Program-made: the position numbers and the translations under genes
In this document: in pieces, positions 44,334 to 52,143 of the stretch
Layout of the letters: every line of letters begins with the position of its first letter
Numbering within the stretch: the stretch's first letter is position 1
The notes under the pieces: generated by a model
Database searches by the model: none
What the model was told of the DNA's origin: nothing
The model's input: the letters and a program-made list of their open reading frames with translations, nothing else
From: Brevundimonas sp. NIBR10
GTDB taxonomy: Bacteria > Pseudomonadota > Alphaproteobacteria > Caulobacterales > Caulobacteraceae
NCBI RefSeq assembly: GCF_027912515.1
Contig: NZ_CP115464.1
Coordinates: 2,666,001-2,730,000 of the forward strand
Direction of reading: 5' to 3'
DNA length: 64,000 nt

Positions 44334-44368
44334 GCCACCAGCCACCAGCCACCAGCCACCAGCCACCA
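44334..44368. repeat. Tandem array of five GCCACCA units
   Basis: Five perfect back-to-back copies of the heptamer GCCACCA run from 44334 to 44368, followed by CT. A seven-base unit is prone to slippage and could vary between strains. A related ACCACCAGCCAC piece occurs at about 48101-48112 next to the OYE gene, so the two gaps may share one repeat family. Confidence 0.9.
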
Positions 44369-44431
44369 CTCCCTTGTGGGCAACCGAATCGCTGCCGTGC
44401 CAACCGGGCGAATCACAGGCATCCTCCCCCC

Positions 44432-45283
44432 ATGACCGTCGCCCTCTCCCATGCCGATCTGAAGTCCGAAACAGCCTCCGCTGATCACCCGGAATGGCAG
44501 TATCTGAACCTGCTCCAGGACATCCTCGACAACGGCGTCGAACGCGGCGACCGGACCGGCACCGGGACGCTGGGCGTTTTCGGGCGTCAGATGCGTTTCG
44601 ACCTGTCGAAGGGCTTTCCCCTGCTGACGACCAAGAAGCTGCACCTGAAGTCGATCATCGTCGAACTTCTGTGGTTCCTGCGCGGCGAGACCAACATCCG
44701 CTGGCTCAAGGACAACGGCTGTTCGATCTGGGATGAATGGGCCGACGAGGCGGGCGAGCTGGGTCCCGTCTATGGCAAGCAGTGGCGGTCGTGGGCCGCC
44801 CCGAACGGCGAGAGCATCGACCAGATCGCCCGGCTGATCGAAGGCCTGAAGACCAATCCGAACGGCCGGCGCCACATCGTCTCGGCTTGGAACCCCGCCG
44901 ACATCGAGGACATGGCCCTGCCGCCCTGCCACTGCCTCTTCCAGTTCTTCGTCGCCGACGGGAAGCTCAGCTGCCAGCTGTATCAGCGCTCGGCCGACGT
45001 CTTCCTGGGCGTGCCGTTCAACATCGCCTCCTATGCCTTGCTGACGATGATGATGGCCCAGGTCACGGGCCTGAAGCCCGGCGACTTCGTCCACACCCTC
45101 GGTGACGCCCACCTGTATCTGAACCACCTGGATCAGGCGAAGCTGCAGCTGACCCGCGAGCCCCTGCCCCTGCCGACCATGACCATTGCGTCGAGAACCG
45201 ACCTGTTCGACTTCGAGGCCGCCGATTTCGTGCTGAGCGACTATACGCCATGGCCGCATATCAAGGCGGCGGTGGCGGTCTGA
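44432..45283 (+). CDS. thyA: Thymidylate synthase
   Basis: 283 residues. ThyA methylates dUMP to dTMP using methylene-tetrahydrofolate. The catalytic cysteine is in [13 protein letters not shown]; the folate/dUMP sites include [32 protein letters not shown] and the C-terminal [10 protein letters not shown]. The ATG at 44432 is taken because the upstream extension (to 44303) is made of the heptamer repeat translation. With folA 1.1 kb downstream, the dTMP/folate cycle genes are clustered. Confidence 0.96.
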   Translation: MTVALSHADLKSETASADHPEWQYLNLLQDILDNGVERGDRTGTGTLGVFGRQMRFDLSKGFPLLTTKKLHLKSIIVELLWFLRGETNIRWLKDNGCSIWDEWADEAGELGPVYGKQWRSWAAPNGESIDQIARLIEGLKTNPNGRRHIVSAWNPADIEDMALPPCHCLFQFFVADGKLSCQLYQRSADVFLGVPFNIASYALLTMMMAQVTGLKPGDFVHTLGDAHLYLNHLDQAKLQLTREPLPLPTMTIASRTDLFDFEAADFVLSDYTPWPHIKAAVAV

Positions 45284-45293
45284 GGCGGAGCCG

Positions 45294-45614
45294 GTGCATC
45301 TGAAATCGCTGTCGGCCGACGTCACCCGAATCTCCGATATCTACGCCCGCGAGCACGGCATCGATCGCGACAAGGCGGGGGCAGGTGACTGGGCGCTGCT
45401 GAAGCTACAGGAGGAACTGGGCGAGCTGACCGCCGAGCATCTGCGGATGTCGGGCAGGGCGCGAGGGACAGCGGATGCGGAGGCTCTGGGCAATGAGGCG
45501 GCCGATGTGCTGGGGATGCTGCTGATCTATTGCGACCGGGTCGGGATCGATCTGGAGACGGCGATGGCACGCAAATGGCTGCGCTGGCTGGAGCCGGAGA
45601 ACGTCGTTTTCTGA
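45294..45614 (+). CDS. MazG-like nucleotide pyrophosphohydrolase
   Basis: 106 residues from a GTG at 45294, ten bases after thyA. The all-alpha NTP pyrophosphatase motif is visible: LKLQEELGELTAEHLRM (EExxE) and then NEAADVLGMLLIYCDRVG (ExxD). Such proteins hydrolyse non-canonical or excess (d)NTPs. Its place between thyA and folA suggests a link to pyrimidine deoxynucleotide pools, for example dUTP or dCTP, but that is inference. Confidence 0.75.
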   Translation: MHLKSLSADVTRISDIYAREHGIDRDKAGAGDWALLKLQEELGELTAEHLRMSGRARGTADAEALGNEAADVLGMLLIYCDRVGIDLETAMARKWLRWLEPENVVF

Positions 45615-45693
45615 TCTAGCTTGACCATAAGATCCGGCGCATCCTGACCGCTGAGTCTGCACGACTGCGGACGACATGCCTCGGGAGGGCGTC

Positions 45694-46362
45694 ATGGTGA
45701 AGAAGTTTTCGGCCGAACTGGTCGGGACGATGGTTCTGGTGTTGTTCGGGTGCGGGGCGGCGGTGCTGGGTCCCGCGCCGTTCGACCAGCTGGCGGTGTC
45801 GCTGGCCTTCGGGTTCGCCATCGTGGCCATGGCCTACGGCATCGGGCCGGTGTCGGGATGCCACGTCAATCCGGCGGTCAGTTTCGCGGCCTTCATGGCC
45901 GGGCGGATGTCGGCCAGGGACATGCTCGTCTACTGGGTCGCCCAGGTCATCGGCGCCCTGATCGGCGCCTTCATCCTGTCGCTGATCGCCAAGACGGGGA
46001 TGAGCAACCTGGGTCAGAACGGCTGGGGGCCGGGCTATCTGGGCGAATACGGAATGCACGCGGCGCTGATCTTCGAGGTCGTCATGACGGCGATCTTCGT
46101 GGTCGTGATCCTGGGCGTTACGGGCGAGAAGGCGCACGGGCCGTTCGCGGGCGTGGCCATCGGCATCACCCTGGCGGTCATCCACATCGTCGGCATCCAG
46201 GTGACCGGCGTCTCGGTCAATCCGGCCCGCAGCTTCGGCCCGGCGGTGCTCGCAGGCGGGACGGCGATCGGCCAGCTGTGGCTGTTCATCGTGGCGCCGC
46301 TGGTCGGTGCTGCGATCGGCGGTTTGCTGTTCCGCTTGAAAGTGCTGGACCCGGACGCCTAA
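45694..46362 (+). CDS. aqpZ: Aquaporin Z
   Basis: 222 residues, six membrane helices and two half-helices with NPA motifs: GCHVNPAVSFAAF and GVSVNPARSFGPAV. The arginine after the second NPA and the small residues near it match the narrow water-selective filter of AqpZ rather than a glycerol channel. The ATG at 45694 has GGGAGGGCG a few bases upstream, so I do not use the ATG at 45676. It is followed by a strong hairpin and then folA. Confidence 0.93.
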   Translation: MVKKFSAELVGTMVLVLFGCGAAVLGPAPFDQLAVSLAFGFAIVAMAYGIGPVSGCHVNPAVSFAAFMAGRMSARDMLVYWVAQVIGALIGAFILSLIAKTGMSNLGQNGWGPGYLGEYGMHAALIFEVVMTAIFVVVILGVTGEKAHGPFAGVAIGITLAVIHIVGIQVTGVSVNPARSFGPAVLAGGTAIGQLWLFIVAPLVGAAIGGLLFRLKVLDPDA

Positions 46363-46370
46363 GCAGGATC

Positions 46371-46395
46371 GGGCGCAGCGGATGACGCTGCGCCC
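46371..46395 (+). terminator. Strong GC-rich hairpin after aqpZ
   Basis: A perfect 10-base stem (GGGCGCAGCG at 46371-46380, CGCTGCGCCC at 46386-46395) with a 5-base GATGA loop lies nine bases after the aqpZ stop and 18 bases before folA. There is no T-run, so it may be an attenuator or RNA stabiliser rather than a complete intrinsic terminator. Confidence 0.5.
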
Positions 46396-46413
46396 GCCCA
46401 CCGGAGCTGCCCC

Positions 46414-46941
46414 ATGATCGTCCCCGCCATCGCCCTTGTCGTCGCGCGTGGGAGGAACGGCGTGATCGGCGTGGACGGCGACCTGCCCTGGCGGCTGAGG
46501 TCCGACCTGCAACGGTTCAAGGCCGTGACCCTGGGCAAGCCCTGCATCATGGGGCGGTCGACCTGGGAAAGCCTGCCGCTCAAGCCGCTGCCCGGCAGGC
46601 TGAACCTCGTGCTGACGCGAGACCTCAGCTATCAGGAAAGCGGCAAGGCCAAGGGAGCGGTCGTCTGTTCCAGCCTGGACGAGGCCATCGACATCGCCCG
46701 CGAGACCGCCGTCGACGACGACGTCCACGAGGTCTGCGTGATCGGCGGCACCAGGGTGTTCGAGGCGGTCCTGCCCAAGGCGAAGCGGCTCTATATCACC
46801 GAGGTTGACGCCTCGCCTGAAGGCGACGCCTGGTTCCCGACCTTCGACGAAAGCCGGTTTCAGGAGACCGAGAAAGAGCGGCACGATGCGGGCGAAAAGG
46901 ACGACCACGGCTTTACCTTCCGCGTTCTGGAGAGGATCTGA
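46414..46941 (+). CDS. folA: Dihydrofolate reductase
   Basis: 175 residues. DHFR regenerates tetrahydrofolate consumed by ThyA. Signature segments: ALVVARGRNGVIGVDGDLPW with the substrate-binding loop, LRSDLQRFKAVTLGKPCIMG followed by RSTWESLP, and VCVIGGTRVFEAVLPKAKRL. It follows aqpZ and is two bases from ybjQ, with which it is probably co-transcribed. Confidence 0.96.
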   Translation: MIVPAIALVVARGRNGVIGVDGDLPWRLRSDLQRFKAVTLGKPCIMGRSTWESLPLKPLPGRLNLVLTRDLSYQESGKAKGAVVCSSLDEAIDIARETAVDDDVHEVCVIGGTRVFEAVLPKAKRLYITEVDASPEGDAWFPTFDESRFQETEKERHDAGEKDDHGFTFRVLERI

Positions 46942-46943
46942 CC

Positions 46944-47267
46944 ATGCTGACTTCGACCACCAATGACATCGCCGGCCATCGCATCGTGCGCCACATCGGG
47001 GTGGTGCGCGGCATCACCGTGCGGTCGCGAAACGCGCTCAGCGACATGGTCGGTGGCCTGCAGTCCATGCTGGGCGGCCGCGTCGGGGCCTATGTGAAGC
47101 TGGCCGAGATGGCGCGGCAGGAGGCCTTCTCCGAACTGATCCGGCACGCCGAGGCCGAGGGCGCCAACGCCATCCTGGCCATGCGCTATGACGCCAACGA
47201 GATCATGCCGGGCATCACCGAGGTGCTGGCCTATGGCACGGCAGTCGTCGTCGAGCCGGCAACTTAG
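46944..47267 (+). CDS. YbjQ/UPF0145-family protein
   Basis: 107 residues of the YbjQ family (sometimes called heavy-metal-binding domain). It has GHRIVRHIGVVRGITVRSRN, the central RQEAFSELIRHAEAEGANAI, and then LAMRYDANEIMPGITEVLAYG, AYGTAVVV at the end. The fold is a pentameric ring with no established function. Two bases separate it from folA. Confidence 0.87.
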   Translation: MLTSTTNDIAGHRIVRHIGVVRGITVRSRNALSDMVGGLQSMLGGRVGAYVKLAEMARQEAFSELIRHAEAEGANAILAMRYDANEIMPGITEVLAYGTAVVVEPAT

Positions 47268-47287
47268 TCGGCTACCGCGCAGTCGCG

Positions 47288-48034
47288 TTACTTGAGGCCG
47301 GGCTGGTCCCTGATTTCAGGCATCGCATCGGTGCCGCACAGGCGGTCCCAGACGCGGAAGAACAGGCCGAAATTGGTCTTCATGTGGGTGTGATGGCGGC
47401 TGTGGTGGGTGGCGGTGATGAACTGGCTGCCCGGGCCTGATCGCACCCAGCGGTCGGGCCAGAGCTCCCAGCCGCAGTGGTTCATGACCGCGCTGGCCGT
47501 CATCACGGTCAACAGCACCGCCAGCATCCAGATGTTCAACGGGACCACAAACGCCAGTACCGGCAGCAGCCAGGCGGTCAGCACCGCTTCCGCCGGATCG
47601 AAGGCAAAGCTGGCGAAGGGACTGGGGTCGCGGGCCCTGTGATGGGCGGCATGGGCCCAGGGGAACAGGCTCCGGTGATGCAGCAGCCGGTGGGTCCAGT
47701 AGTAGTGGGTGTCCTGTACGATCAGCAGCAGGACGAAGCTGAGTGGCAACCACCACAGCGGATACGCCGCCGGATCGAGATACAGTTTCGTGCCGCCCGC
47801 CTTCCAGGCCTCCAGGGCGATCGCGGCGGGCAAGGCGTAGATCGGCGTGGACAGCAGCGAGTAGCGGACCTCGTGCAGCATCAGTTTGCGCGACGGCCGA
47901 TCCCGGTTCAGGCGGCGGCCGAGATCGTTCGCCCGACCCCACAGCAGCCACCAGACCCCGCCCGCGACCAGCAGATAACGCGCCCCGATGATGAGGCTGA
48001 GCCAGGCTGTAGTGATGGCGACGGGGAGGAGCAT
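47288..48034 (-). CDS. Fatty acid hydroxylase / sterol desaturase-family protein
   Basis: 248 residues with several hydrophobic helices and three histidine clusters of the di-iron family: HYYWTHRLLHHRSLF, AHAAHHRA, and HHSRHHTHMKTNFGLFFRVWD. The enzymes hydroxylate or desaturate lipids or carotenoids in the membrane. The substrate here is unknown. The gene is convergent with ybjQ and ends 20 bases from it. Confidence 0.87.
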   Translation of the reverse strand: MLLPVAITTAWLSLIIGARYLLVAGGVWWLLWGRANDLGRRLNRDRPSRKLMLHEVRYSLLSTPIYALPAAIALEAWKAGGTKLYLDPAAYPLWWLPLSFVLLLIVQDTHYYWTHRLLHHRSLFPWAHAAHHRARDPSPFASFAFDPAEAVLTAWLLPVLAFVVPLNIWMLAVLLTVMTASAVMNHCGWELWPDRWVRSGPGSQFITATHHSRHHTHMKTNFGLFFRVWDRLCGTDAMPEIRDQPGLK

Positions 48035-48131
48035 GGGGACGTGATCGGTGCTTAGGGGCTCGTGATTAGTGGCTGAGGTCGACCGGCTTCAATCAACAAC
48101 CACCAGCCACGAACCACCGCGCGCGCGACGC

Positions 48132-49229
48132 CTAGTAAAGCACGCCCAGCGCCTCGCGGGTGAAGTCCTTCAGGTCATCGTGACGGCTGTCGCGGACCTT
48201 TTCGACCCACTGCGGATCGGCCAGCAGGGCGCGACCGACGGCGACGAGGTCGAACTCGTCGCGCTCAAGCCGTTCCAGCAGACCGTCGAGCGAGGCGGGC
48301 TTCGAGCCCTGGCCTGCGAAGGCGGCCAGAAACTCGCCGTCCAGACCGACAGAGCCGACGGTGATGGTCGGCTTGCCGGTGATCGTTTTGGCCCAGCCGG
48401 CGAAGTTCAGGTCGGAGCCCTCGAACTCCGGTTCCCAGAAGCGGCGCTGCGAGCAGTGGAAGACATCGACCCCGGCTTCGGACAGGGGATTGAGCCATTC
48501 GGCCATCTCGTCCGGCGTGCCGGCGATCCTGGCGTCGTAATCTTGTTGCTTCCATTGGGACAGACGCAGGATCAGGGCCATGTCCTCGCCGACGCCTTCA
48601 CGCACGGCCTTGACCACCTCGACGCCGAAGCGGTTGCGGTCGGCGATGGTCGATCCGCCCCAGGCGTCCTCGCGCCCGTTCAGCCCGTTCCAGAAGAACT
48701 GGTCGATCAGATAGCCATGGGCCCCGTGGATCTCGACGGCGTCGAAGCCGAGCTCTTTCGCCGCGCGGGCCGACTTGCCGAAGGCCGAGATGGTGTCGGC
48801 GATGTCTTCCTCGGTCATGGGCTCGTACTTGACCTTTCCGGGGGCGGTCATGCCCGACGGGCTGTCGACCTGACCCTCGGGCGTCCAGTCCGGGGCCTGG
48901 CCGCGAGCCGAGCCGACGTGCCAGATCTGGGGCGCGATCTTGCCGCCGGAGGCGTGAACCTCTTCGACCACCTTCTTCCATTCGGGCAGGGCCGCGCCGT
49001 GGAAGAAGGGCACCTGGACGTCGTTGCGGGCAGCGGGACGCTCGACCACCGTACCCTCGGTCACGATCAGCCCGACCCCGCCCTCGGCCCGCCGCCGGTA
49101 ATAGGCCGCGACATCCTCGGTCGGCACGCCGTTGGGTGAGAATGACCGGGTCATCGGGGCCATGACGATGCGGTTTGGCAAGGTCAGGGACTTGACGGTG
49201 AACGGACGGAACAGGGCGTCGAGAGACAT
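48132..49229 (-). CDS. Old-yellow-enzyme-family NADH:flavin oxidoreductase
   Basis: 365 residues from an ATG (49229) preceded by AAGG. FMN-dependent OYE features: FRPFTVKSLTLPNRIVMAPM, QIWHVGSARG, FDAVEIHGAHGYLIDQFFWN, ERDEFDLVAVGRALLADPQW. The HGAHGYL segment holds the substrate-binding histidines. OYEs reduce activated alkenes, often in detoxification. The open frame running on to 49889 lies antisense to DUF924 and is not used. Confidence 0.92.
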   Translation of the reverse strand: MSLDALFRPFTVKSLTLPNRIVMAPMTRSFSPNGVPTEDVAAYYRRRAEGGVGLIVTEGTVVERPAARNDVQVPFFHGAALPEWKKVVEEVHASGGKIAPQIWHVGSARGQAPDWTPEGQVDSPSGMTAPGKVKYEPMTEEDIADTISAFGKSARAAKELGFDAVEIHGAHGYLIDQFFWNGLNGREDAWGGSTIADRNRFGVEVVKAVREGVGEDMALILRLSQWKQQDYDARIAGTPDEMAEWLNPLSEAGVDVFHCSQRRFWEPEFEGSDLNFAGWAKTITGKPTITVGSVGLDGEFLAAFAGQGSKPASLDGLLERLERDEFDLVAVGRALLADPQWVEKVRDSRHDDLKDFTREALGVLY

Positions 49230-49408
49230 GGGAAAGCCTTGCAGTGATCTGGAACAGACAAGGTGGCTATGGCCGTTGCGTTTGAAAACCCTTGGCGGAC
49301 GATTTTCTGAAAGCGATTTTGGGTCGTGCGAAGGGAAGCAGGGAATTTGGTCCACGGCCCTGTCTCGTTTCTCGTCTCCATTCCCGGGGAGACGGGCGGC
49401 ATCATCGG

Positions 49409-49951
49409 TTACCCCGCAAACCCGCCCTGATTCAGGAAAGCCTGTTCCTCTGCTGTCGTTTGTCGCCCCAGAGCCTTGTTTCGATGCGGGAAGCGGCCGA
49501 AGCGGACGATGATGTCGCGGTGGATATGGGCGAACTTCAGGACCTCTGGCATATCGGAGGACAGGGTCACGGCCGTGTCCTGGTCGGTCAACTCTTCGGA
49601 ATGCTCGAAGGGGGTCACGAAGAACTGTCGCAGGTCCGGATCGAACGTCTGAGGCCAGCCGCGATCCCAGGCCTGTCGGGCGAACATCAGGCCCAGCGCG
49701 TCCGTGGCGAACTGGTGCGCCGTGCCGCGAAAGCTGTTCCGGGGATACTGGTCCAGCAGGATCATCAGGGCCAGGGCACCCTCGGCCGTCTCCGTCCAGT
49801 CGTCCAGCTCGCGCCGGGCGGCGGCCCAGTGCAGGGCGTGGCCAGCGTCGCGGAACTCGCGGTCGAACGCCTCGTCCTTGGCGTACCACTTTTTCGGACC
49901 GGCCTCTTTCCAGAAGGCGACGACGGATGAAGGCGTTATGAGGTTGGCCAT
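49409..49951 (-). CDS. DUF924-family protein
   Basis: 180 residues, all-helical, with family segments: VVAFWKEAGPKKWYAKDEAF near the start, LMILLDQYPRNSFRGTAHQF, and FAHIHRDIIVRFGRFPHRNK. DUF924 has a TPR-like fold and no assigned role. The start ATG (49951-49949) overlaps the start of the divergent KARI-like gene as CATG. Because of that, each gene's promoter and ribosome site must lie inside or very near the other gene. Confidence 0.85.
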   Translation of the reverse strand: MANLITPSSVVAFWKEAGPKKWYAKDEAFDREFRDAGHALHWAAARRELDDWTETAEGALALMILLDQYPRNSFRGTAHQFATDALGLMFARQAWDRGWPQTFDPDLRQFFVTPFEHSEELTDQDTAVTLSSDMPEVLKFAHIHRDIIVRFGRFPHRNKALGRQTTAEEQAFLNQGGFAG

Positions 49952-49952
49952 G
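49949..49952. other. Overlapping divergent start codons (CATG)
   Basis: CATG at 49949-49952 holds the ATG of the KARI-like gene on the + strand and, read in reverse, the ATG of DUF924 on the - strand. A ribosome site GAGG (49940-49943) serves the + gene; none is obvious for the - gene. Confidence 0.55.
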
Positions 49953-50969
49953 ACCGAGACACTACCCAATCCATTGCCCGTCTTCCACGATCGCGACTGC
50001 GACCTGTCGATCATTCGGGGCAAGCGGGTCGCCGTCATCGGATACGGCAGCCAGGGCCGAACCCACGCGCTGAACCTGCGGGACTCCGGTGTCACCGACA
50101 TCGTCGTCGGGTTGAAGGCCGGCTCGGCGACCCGGGCCAAGGCGCAAGGCGACGGCTTTCCAGTCATGACCGCAGGCGAAGCGGCATCCGGTGCCGACGT
50201 GGTCGCGTTCATGGTCTCGGACGAGGCCCACCGCGACCTGTATCGCAACGAGCTTGAGCCGAATCTGAAGCCAGGCGCGGCCCTGATCTTCGCCCACGGA
50301 CTGTCGGTCCGATTCGGCCTGGTGACGCCGCGCGCCGATCTCGACGTCATCCTGGATTCGCCCAAGGGCATCGGGCCGCGCATCCGCGACCTGTACGAGG
50401 CCGGGGAGGGGGTCTTCTGCCTGTTCGGCGTGCATCAGGACGCGACGGGCGGGGCCCACGCCCTGGGCCTGTCCTATGCGGCGGCCCTGGGGTGCGGGAG
50501 GAAGGGCATTCTGGAGACCACCTTCGCCGCCGAGTGCGAGAGCGACCTGTTCGGCGAACAGGTCGTGCTGTGCGGCGGCGTCGGCGAACTGATCGACGCG
50601 GCCTTCATGAAGCTGGTGAACGCCGGCTATCCGCCCGAGGTCGCCTGGTTCGAATGCTTCTACGAGGTCAAGCTGGTCACCGACCTGATGTACGAGCGCG
50701 GCATCGCCGGGGCGTTCGCCAAGATATCGAACACCGCCGAATACGGGGCCTATCTGACCGGACCCCGCATCATCGGCGAGCCGTCACGCGCCGCCATGGA
50801 TCAGGTGCTGTCGGAGGTTCGGTCCGGCGCTTTCGTCGGTCGTCTGATGGCCGACTATGACGCAGGCTCGCCCGAGCTGCTGGCGCGGCGTCGGGCCCTG
50901 GGTGAACGGACGATCGAAGGGGTCGGGGCTCACCTGACGGCGATGGCCTCGGCAGCGAATGATGCCTGA
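49950..50969 (+). CDS. Divergent ketol-acid reductoisomerase-like protein
   Basis: 339 residues of the KARI (IlvC) fold. The NADPH-binding loop GYGSQGRTHALNLRDSGV, the HGLSVRFGLV segment, and the C-terminal domain (IHQDATGG-like GVHQDATGGAHALGLSY, GRKGILETTFAAECESDLFG, EVAWFECFYEVKLVTDLMYE) are clear. At the segment that reads APKGPGHTVR in typical enzymes, this one reads SPKGIGPRIRD. It may be a paralogue with altered chemistry rather than the branched-chain biosynthesis enzyme. The start could be the ATG at 49950 or the in-frame ATG at 49938 (GAGG lies between). Confidence 0.82.
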   Translation: MTETLPNPLPVFHDRDCDLSIIRGKRVAVIGYGSQGRTHALNLRDSGVTDIVVGLKAGSATRAKAQGDGFPVMTAGEAASGADVVAFMVSDEAHRDLYRNELEPNLKPGAALIFAHGLSVRFGLVTPRADLDVILDSPKGIGPRIRDLYEAGEGVFCLFGVHQDATGGAHALGLSYAAALGCGRKGILETTFAAECESDLFGEQVVLCGGVGELIDAAFMKLVNAGYPPEVAWFECFYEVKLVTDLMYERGIAGAFAKISNTAEYGAYLTGPRIIGEPSRAAMDQVLSEVRSGAFVGRLMADYDAGSPELLARRRALGERTIEGVGAHLTAMASAANDA

Positions 50970-50986
50970 CGACTCAGGAAGGCGGA

Positions 50987-51060
50987 TGGCTGGGGAACTA
51001 GGACTCGAACCTAGAATGACGGTACCAAAAACCGGAGTGTTACCATTACACCATTCCCCA
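50987..51060 (-). tRNA. tRNA-Gln (anticodon TTG), with encoded CCA
   Basis: Reading the minus strand from 51060: acceptor arm TGGGGAA pairing with TTCCCCA, D-arm GTGTAATGGTAACAC, anticodon loop TTTTGGT (anticodon TTG), T-arm CTAGGTTCGAGTCCTAG, discriminator G and encoded CCA. The outer pair of the anticodon stem (27-43) is C against T, a mismatch. Everything else is canonical. It reads CAA/CAG glutamine codons. Confidence 0.93.
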
Positions 51061-51147
51061 GCAGGTCCGGCGTCCCGCGGGCCTCGGCTCGCGGGAGGCG
51101 GTCGAATACGCCAAGGGGGCGGGGGATGCAACAGCACTTTTTGCGTT

Positions 51148-51268
51148 GCGCTACCGCCCATAGGGCTAGTTGAGCGCATTGGGTTTTCTAGTTGCGCTAG
51201 CGACCGTCAGCCGGCTTGAGCGCGGAGCATTCTTGTTTGCGCTATCGCCCTTCGGGCTACTTGAGCGC
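51148..51268. repeat. Three tandem hairpin repeats between tRNA-Gln and tRNA-Pro
   Basis: Three similar units at 51148-51177, 51194-51223 and 51239-51268 repeat every 45-46 bases. Each starts GCGCTA, ends GAGCGC, and has an inner pair such as GCCC/GGGC, so each folds as GCGCT...AGCGC hairpins. The inner part varies compensatorily in units 1 and 3 (GCCCATAGGGC and GCCCTTCGGGC), and unit 2 is more degenerate. TTTT or CATT stretches separate the units. No protein coding is convincing. They lie in the 281-base gap between divergent tRNA genes. Confidence 0.8.
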
Positions 51269-51341
51269 GGGACATTTTTCGCCTCGGGGCGAAGTCTGCT
51301 TGCGAGGGTCAAACCCCGTCGCTATAAGCCGCGCCTCAAGT

Positions 51342-51418
51342 CGGAGTGTGGCTCAGTCTGGTAGAGCACTGCGTTCGGGACGCAGGGGTCGGAGGTTCGA
51401 ATCCTCTCACTCCGACCA
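51342..51418 (+). tRNA. tRNA-Pro (anticodon CGG), with encoded CCA
   Basis: Acceptor CGGAGTG pairs with CACTCCG, D-arm GCTCAGTCTGGTAGAGC, anticodon stem CTGCG/CGCAG with loop TTCGGGA (anticodon CGG), T-arm GGAGGTTCGAATCCTCT, discriminator A then encoded CCA at 51416-51418. It decodes CCG proline codons. ATTTTC follows immediately and may be part of a terminator. Confidence 0.96.
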
Positions 51419-51477
51419 TTTTCTAGAAGCGACGTCGTCGGGGCTGCCAGAGCCCGGGTCGCTGTTCCCACAAATCG

Positions 51478-52143
51478 TCAGTGGCGTTGCTGGGGCCCCA
51501 AGGGCAGCCGGATGCGGACGCCGACACCGGCCTCGGGTGCCGTCTCGACCGTCATCACCCCGCCCAGATGCTCGACCAGGCCCGCGACCAGGGCCAGCCC
51601 GTCGCCATGGACCATCTCCACTACCCCGACGCCCGAATCGCGCACGACCAGGCTGACGCCGTCCGGCGACTGGGAACAGGCCACGGCGATCGAGCCCCGC
51701 CGCCCATCCGGGAAGGCATGGCGCACGGCGTTGGAGATCAGTTCATGGGCGATGATGGCCATCGGCAGGGCATGGCTTTCCGGGATCGCGGACGAGGCGG
51801 CGCGCACATCGATGCGGATCGCGTCGGCGGTGCCCGTACGTCGCCAGAAATCGACGGCGTCTTCCAGATAGCCTGAAAAATCGATCGGCCCGGCCTCGGT
51901 GATTCTGCGGTTGATCAGGGTCAGGGCGGCGGTCACGTCGCTGAGCCAGGTCAGGTGACGGCGGCTCTCGGGATCGTCGACACTGCGCAGCCGAATCCCA
52001 ACCAGCGCCTGGAGCAACTGATAGCCGCCCAGCATTCTTCGCTGGAGTTCGGCGATACGGGTTTCCGCTTCTGCGGCCATGCACCTCTCCAGGACGTCGA
52101 GAAATCGAAGCATTTCATAGCGTGGCGAGAACCAAATCGCCAA
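51478..52143 (-). CDS. HisKA_2/HWE-like histidine-kinase-family protein lacking the phospho-histidine
   Basis: 221 residues. The C-terminal part is a kinase-type ATPase fold: N box AIIAHELISNAVRHAFPDG, G1-like VRDSGVGVV, G2-like GDGLALVAGLVEHLGGV. The N-terminal helical part aligns with HisKA_2/HWE dimerisation helices. At the position of the usual HHRVKN phospho-acceptor it reads QRRMLGGYQLLQAL, without histidine. It may act as a scaffold, phosphatase or phosphotransfer modulator for the receiver protein encoded divergently 67 bases away. The start is uncertain among several Met codons. Confidence 0.72.
   Translation of the reverse strand: MAIWFSPRYEMLRFLDVLERCMAAEAETRIAELQRRMLGGYQLLQALVGIRLRSVDDPESRRHLTWLSDVTAALTLINRRITEAGPIDFSGYLEDAVDFWRRTGTADAIRIDVRAASSAIPESHALPMAIIAHELISNAVRHAFPDGRRGSIAVACSQSPDGVSLVVRDSGVGVVEMVHGDGLALVAGLVEHLGGVMTVETAPEAGVGVRIRLPLGPQQRH

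Larger units (their letters stand above)
44108..44431. other. Repeat-rich intergenic region between scpB and thyA
   Basis: No gene is supported in these 324 bases. They hold an inverted repeat, a 7-base tandem array (listed separately) and several smaller self-complementary pieces, for example GGCGCTCCTTCAGCGCC near 44129-44145. The open frames crossing it (for example the upstream extension of thyA) have low-complexity, repeat-derived translations. The thyA promoter should lie in the right-hand part. Confidence 0.6.

Noticed and set aside
44334..44368. CRISPR or coding repeat
   Set aside because: The unit is only seven bases and breaks the reading frame on each copy; it is a simple tandem repeat.
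50987..51418. Integration site of a mobile element between the two tRNA genes
   Set aside because: No integrase gene and no duplicated tRNA end were seen; only hairpin repeats lie between them.
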